A stretch of 58,722 bases of DNA. Source: Lysobacterales bacterium. Lineage in GTDB: Bacteria; Pseudomonadota; Gammaproteobacteria; Xanthomonadales; SZUA-36. Each line of letters begins with the position of its first letter. Positions within the stretch are counted from its first letter, which is position 1. Below are positions 55,318 through 58,722 of the stretch, in pieces. The notes under the pieces were generated by a model. That model was not told the DNA's origin. It made no database searches and was given only the letters and a program-made list of their open reading frames with translations. The translations under genes and the position numbers were made by a program. The DNA lies in assembly GCA_013042915.1 (NCBI GenBank), contig JABDPF010000029.1, forward strand, positions 1 to 58,722, written 5' to 3'.

Positions 55318-57579
55318 ATGGACCTGCACGCCCGAAAGCTCGTTATCACCGGCCGCGTCCAGGGCGTGGGTTACCGGCCATTTGTCTACAACCGCGCGAT
55401 CGAGTTGGGCCTGGCCGGTACGGTGCTGAACGGTGCAGGCAAGGTGTTCGTGCACGTCGAAGGCCCCGGCGACGCGCTCGATCGCCTCGAGCACGACCTC
55501 CAGCACGACGCGCCGCCGCTGGCCCGTCCCGTGTTGAATTCGAGCGAGGGGGTCCCGGTCGAGGGGCTGGACGGGTTCTCGATACTGTCCAGTGAGTCGG
55601 CAACCGAGGCCGAGATCCACGTGCCACCGGACCTGTTCACCTGCGGCGATTGCCTCGCAGAATTGACCTCCCCTGAACAGCGCCGGTTCGGCTATCCCTT
55701 CATCAACTGCACGCAATGCGGTCCGCGCTACACCTTGATCACCGCGATGCCCTATGACCGCCCGAATACCTCGATGGCCGGTTTTCCGCTGTGCAACGAC
55801 TGCCGCGACGAATATGAAAATCCGGCTGACCGGCGGTTTCACGCCCAGCCGTTGGCCTGCGCGGTCTGCGGGCCGAGCCTGGAATTCGAGCAGGAGCGAG
55901 CTCTGGTGTCGGCCGAGCCTTTGGACCAGGCGGTCCGCTCGCTGCAAGACGGACTCATCCTGGCCATCAAGGGAGTCGGCGGTTATCACCTGGTCTGCGA
56001 TGCGTGCAATGAGCGGGCGGTTCAGCGTCTGCGCGCACGCAAGCGCCGGCCCGACAAGCCGCTGGCCGTGATGTTTCCCATGACCGGTCACGACGGCCTC
56101 GCGACCCTCCGTGACTATCTGAAGCTGGACGACACGACCGAAAAAGCCCTCCTCGATCCGGCACGACCGATTGTTCTGGTTGCGATGCGTGGGGCGGAGG
56201 TCACGGAACCGCTCAGCTCCGCCCTTGCGCCCGAGCTGCGCGAACTGGGCGCTTTCCTGCCCTACAGCCCGCTGCACCACGAACTCCTGGCCCGCTTCGG
56301 TCGCCCGATCGTGGCGACATCCGGAAATGTGAGTGGCGAGCCGGTCATCACGGACAACGACGAAGCCCGTGAGCGACTGGCCGGCGTGGCCGACGGCTTT
56401 CTGCATCACGACCGCCCCATCGTACGTCCCGCGGACGACCCGGTCGTGCGGCCGACAGCCGGCAAGGCGCGCATCATCCGGCTGGGCCGCGGCATGGCGC
56501 CCCTCGAGCGACCATTGCCCATCGAGCTGAAGCAGCCCTTGCTGGCCACGGGCGGTCATATGAAAAACACGGTTGCCCTTGCATGGGGCAAGCGTGTCGT
56601 ACTGTCGCCCCACGTGGGCGACCTCGATAGCCCAAGAAGTAATGATATATTTAGACTTGTAATCAATAATTTAAAAGATTTATATCAAGTAAAATATAAC
56701 CAAATTGCATGCGACCTGCACCCTGGCTACGCGAGCACGCGATGGGCCCTGGAGTCCGGTTTGCCGGTCGTTCAGGTTCAGCACCATGCCGCACACGCCT
56801 CCTCGCTTGCCGGAGAGCACCCCGAGGTCCGGGACTGGCTCGTCTTTACCTGGGACGGCGTGGGGTTTGGCAGCGACGGGGACCTCTGGGGCGGCGAGGC
56901 ATTGCATGGCGGTCCCGGCCGCTGGCGTCGAGTGGCCAGTTTCCGGCCGTTTCGCCTCATCGGGGGCGACAGGGCAGGCCGGGAGCCCTGGCGGTCGGCA
57001 GCCGCTCTGCTGTGGGCCGAGAACGCCGAGGTGAACCTGGGCATGGCCGATGGCGCCGTGGAACTGGCGTTCCAGGCCTGGCAAAAGGAGCTCAACACGT
57101 TTCAAACCTCCGCGGTGGGCCGGCTGTTCGATGCGGCGGCCGCCCTGGTGCTGGGACGCACGATGGCCAGTTTCGAGGGCCAGGGACCGATGGAGCTCGA
57201 GCAGGTCAGCCGGGCGACTGAATCGTCGGTTGCGCTACCCCTCGAGCCCGACCGGCGTGGCGTGCTGCGCGCAGACTGGTCTCCGCTGCTTGCGATCCTG
57301 CAGGACAAGAGGGCCGCGGCCGAACACCGGGCCAGCGTTTTTCACGAGACCATGGCGAGAACCATCGTCGACCAGGCAAAGGCCGTCAGGGCGCGCTGCG
57401 GGTTCGAGGCCGTCGGCCTCAGCGGCGGGGTGTTCCAGAACCGTCTGCTGGTCGAACGGGCGACGGACCGATTGGAAGCCGCGGGTTTCGAGGTTCGCCT
57501 GCATGAGAACATACCGGCCAATGACGGCGGTCTGTGTTTTGGACAGGTCATCGAGGCGGCGGCACGGCAGAACCGTTAG
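55318..57579 (+). CDS. hypF: Carbamoyltransferase HypF
   Basis: A 753-residue enzyme that makes the thiocarbamate precursor of CN on HypE. Domains in order: acylphosphatase (GRVQGVGYRPFVYNRA), two zinc fingers (CGDCLAEL, CTQCGPRY; CNDCRDEY, CAVCGPSL), YrdC (KGVGGYHLVCDACN, VATSGNVSGEPV) and Kae1-like (HVGDLDSPRSNDIF, VQHHAAHASSLAGEH, GVFQNRLLVERATDRL). Codons around 56635-56712 are AT-rich in contrast to the rest of the gene, although the amino acids there stay conserved-looking. Confidence 0.96.
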   Translation: MDLHARKLVITGRVQGVGYRPFVYNRAIELGLAGTVLNGAGKVFVHVEGPGDALDRLEHDLQHDAPPLARPVLNSSEGVPVEGLDGFSILSSESATEAEIHVPPDLFTCGDCLAELTSPEQRRFGYPFINCTQCGPRYTLITAMPYDRPNTSMAGFPLCNDCRDEYENPADRRFHAQPLACAVCGPSLEFEQERALVSAEPLDQAVRSLQDGLILAIKGVGGYHLVCDACNERAVQRLRARKRRPDKPLAVMFPMTGHDGLATLRDYLKLDDTTEKALLDPARPIVLVAMRGAEVTEPLSSALAPELRELGAFLPYSPLHHELLARFGRPIVATSGNVSGEPVITDNDEARERLAGVADGFLHHDRPIVRPADDPVVRPTAGKARIIRLGRGMAPLERPLPIELKQPLLATGGHMKNTVALAWGKRVVLSPHVGDLDSPRSNDIFRLVINNLKDLYQVKYNQIACDLHPGYASTRWALESGLPVVQVQHHAAHASSLAGEHPEVRDWLVFTWDGVGFGSDGDLWGGEALHGGPGRWRRVASFRPFRLIGGDRAGREPWRSAAALLWAENAEVNLGMADGAVELAFQAWQKELNTFQTSAVGRLFDAAAALVLGRTMASFEGQGPMELEQVSRATESSVALPLEPDRRGVLRADWSPLLAILQDKRAAAEHRASVFHETMARTIVDQAKAVRARCGFEAVGLSGGVFQNRLLVERATDRLEAAGFEVRLHENIPANDGGLCFGQVIEAAARQNR
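56635..56712 (+). other. AT-rich codon island inside hypF
   Basis: About 26 codons from AGA at 56635 to GCA TGC at 56712 have only about 16 G or C in 78 bases by my count, against roughly 60% on both sides. Many are rare in this genome: AGA twice, ATA, TTA twice, CTT, GTA twice. The frame stays open and encodes a plausible conserved segment of HypF's Kae1-like domain. Confidence 0.9.
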
Positions 57580-57623
57580 ACGGCCGCGGCAGATGGCGCC
57601 CGCAGCGGATAGAGAGATCACGT

Positions 57624-58640
57624 ATGGAAGAAAAATACATAGGCCTGGCCCACGGTAACGGCGGGCGCTACATGCGCGAACTGATCGCCGAGATTTTCGC
57701 TCGCCATCTTTCCGATCCGGAACGAGCCGACGGGCTGGACGTCACGCTGGATGCGGCCCCGATCGCGGTGGACGAGGGCGATGTGTTCATGACCACCGAC
57801 GGGTTCATCGTGCAGCCACTCGAATTTCCGGGTGGAGATATCGGTTCGCTGGCGGTCAACGGCACCGTTAACGACCTGGCCGTGTCCGGCGCAACGCCGC
57901 GCTATCTCTCGCTCAATGCCTTTATCGAGGAAGGCCTCGAAATCGAAACGCTGGACCGGATCGTCGCCAGCCTGGGCCGGGCGGCGCGCGAAGCGGGGGT
58001 CCAGGTCGTCGCGGGCGACACGAAGGTACTTCCGCGCGGCGAGGGAGGCGGACTGTACCTGGCCACGACCGGCGTGGGTTCACGCCCACCGGGGCTCGAC
58101 CTCGGCATGCACCGGATCGAGCCGGGCGATGCCCTGCTGGTCAGCGGTCCGATTGGAGATCACGGCATTTCAGTGCTGCTGGCCAGGCAGGACTTCGAGA
58201 TCAGAGGTGACGTCCGTTCCGACTGCGGCAACGTGATCAGGCTCGCACGCCGCGCGATGGCGCACGACGGATTGCGCTTCATGCGTGATCCCACGCGGGC
58301 GGGCCTGGCCGGCGTTTGCTACGAGATCACCCGGCAGACGGGTCGGACCCTGCGGTTGAGGGAAACCGATGTGCCGGTGCGCGACCCGGTCAGCATGGTG
58401 TGCGAGATGCTCGGCTACGACCCGTACTACCTGGCCTGCGAGGGCCGCTGCGTCGCGGTTGTCGCCGCGGACGAGGCCTCGGATCTTCTGGCCGATTGGC
58501 AATCCCTGCCGGAGGGCGAGGGCGCGGCGATTATCGGTTCGATCGAGGCGGGCGCACCGAGAACCGTGCTCGAAACCGAACTGGCGGGCGAGCGTATGCT
58601 CGACGACCTCGAAGAAGATCCGCTGCCCCGGATCTGCTAG
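57624..58640 (+). CDS. hypE: Hydrogenase maturation protein HypE
   Basis: A 338-residue ATP-dependent dehydratase that turns the carbamoylated C-terminal Cys into a thiocyanate. It starts GLAHGNGGRYMRELIAEI, has LDAAPIAVDEGDVFMTTDGF and GDIGSLAVNGTVNDLAVSGA, and ends in the essential PRIC tail. I use the ATG at 57624 preceded by AGAGAGA; the open frame upstream overlaps hypF. Last gene of the hyp operon; only 82 bases of sequence remain, in which I see no further gene. Confidence 0.96.
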   Translation: MEEKYIGLAHGNGGRYMRELIAEIFARHLSDPERADGLDVTLDAAPIAVDEGDVFMTTDGFIVQPLEFPGGDIGSLAVNGTVNDLAVSGATPRYLSLNAFIEEGLEIETLDRIVASLGRAAREAGVQVVAGDTKVLPRGEGGGLYLATTGVGSRPPGLDLGMHRIEPGDALLVSGPIGDHGISVLLARQDFEIRGDVRSDCGNVIRLARRAMAHDGLRFMRDPTRAGLAGVCYEITRQTGRTLRLRETDVPVRDPVSMVCEMLGYDPYYLACEGRCVAVVAADEASDLLADWQSLPEGEGAAIIGSIEAGAPRTVLETELAGERMLDDLEEDPLPRIC

Positions 58641-58722
58641 TGGTTATGGGGACAAAGTAGCTCGGCCAGCCTGGCCCCGGCTTTCGCCGGTCTTCCATGC
58701 AACCTGTCATGGCGGTATCGTG

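Overview
This window is a GC-rich piece (about 60% by eye) of a gammaproteobacterial chromosome. The class is indicated by ZipA, the smc-zipA-ligA run, the yciO-scpA-scpB-rluB run, YedJ-, YciI-, BolA- and YidB-like proteins, and a TgpA-type transglutaminase. The Isp-type [NiFe] hydrogenase and the many secreted proteins suggest a free-living, perhaps sediment or aquatic, facultatively anaerobic member near Chromatiales or Woeseiales. That placement is inference.

Layout. 0.2-5 kb: a minus-strand chromosome-segregation and RNA-modification block (yciO, scpA, scpB, rluB, yedJ-like), then yciI and bolA on plus and queF on minus. 5.2-11.4 kb: smc, zipA, ligA. 11.5-16.2 kb: envelope and metabolic singles (a secreted propeller-like protein, a DUF481 protein, a YegS/DAGK-type lipid kinase, fhs). 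16.2-21.7 kb: a SYLF protein, an AraC-type regulator facing an unknown two-gene operon, small membrane proteins, transaldolase, a DUF3465 protein and a YidB-like protein. 21.8-25.7 kb: a moxR-DUF58-tgpA operon. 25.9-34.2 kb: four consecutive secreted proteins, including an ExeM/NucH-type nuclease with a recent internal tandem duplication and a zincin with Ig-like, PKD and fibronectin-like modules. 34.3-37.6 kb: a less GC-rich, gene-poor stretch (decayed ORFs, an SDR-type oxidoreductase, a lipoprotein, an acetyltransferase) ending at tRNA-Asn(GTT). 37.8-46.7 kb: an orphan FimT/GspH pilin, a class I aminotransferase, uvrB, a lipoprotein with a terminator/antiterminator-like leader, an unusual pyruvate-kinase-barrel protein, a SufU-like protein, a secreted EEP-family protein and an AhpD-like protein.

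46.7-58.7 kb is one functional unit: a membrane-bound group 1e-like (Isp-type) [NiFe] uptake hydrogenase and its maturation machinery. The minus-strand operon reads hyaD-type protease, hyaF/hupH-like gene, hynS, isp1, hynL, isp2. The divergent plus-strand operon reads hypC, hypA, hypB, hypD, hypF, hypE. Between them lies an FNR/Anr-like palindrome. HypF and HypE make the CN ligands, HypC and HypD assemble Fe(CN)2CO, HypA and HypB deliver nickel, the protease clips HynL, and Isp1 (cytochrome b) with Isp2 (HdrD/DsrK-like) would pass electrons between periplasmic hydrogenase and cytoplasmic or quinone partners. The most unusual sequence features are the gene order of this hydrogenase operon, a sharp AT-rich codon island inside hypF (with a weaker one in uvrB), and the leader RNA near 41.9 kb.
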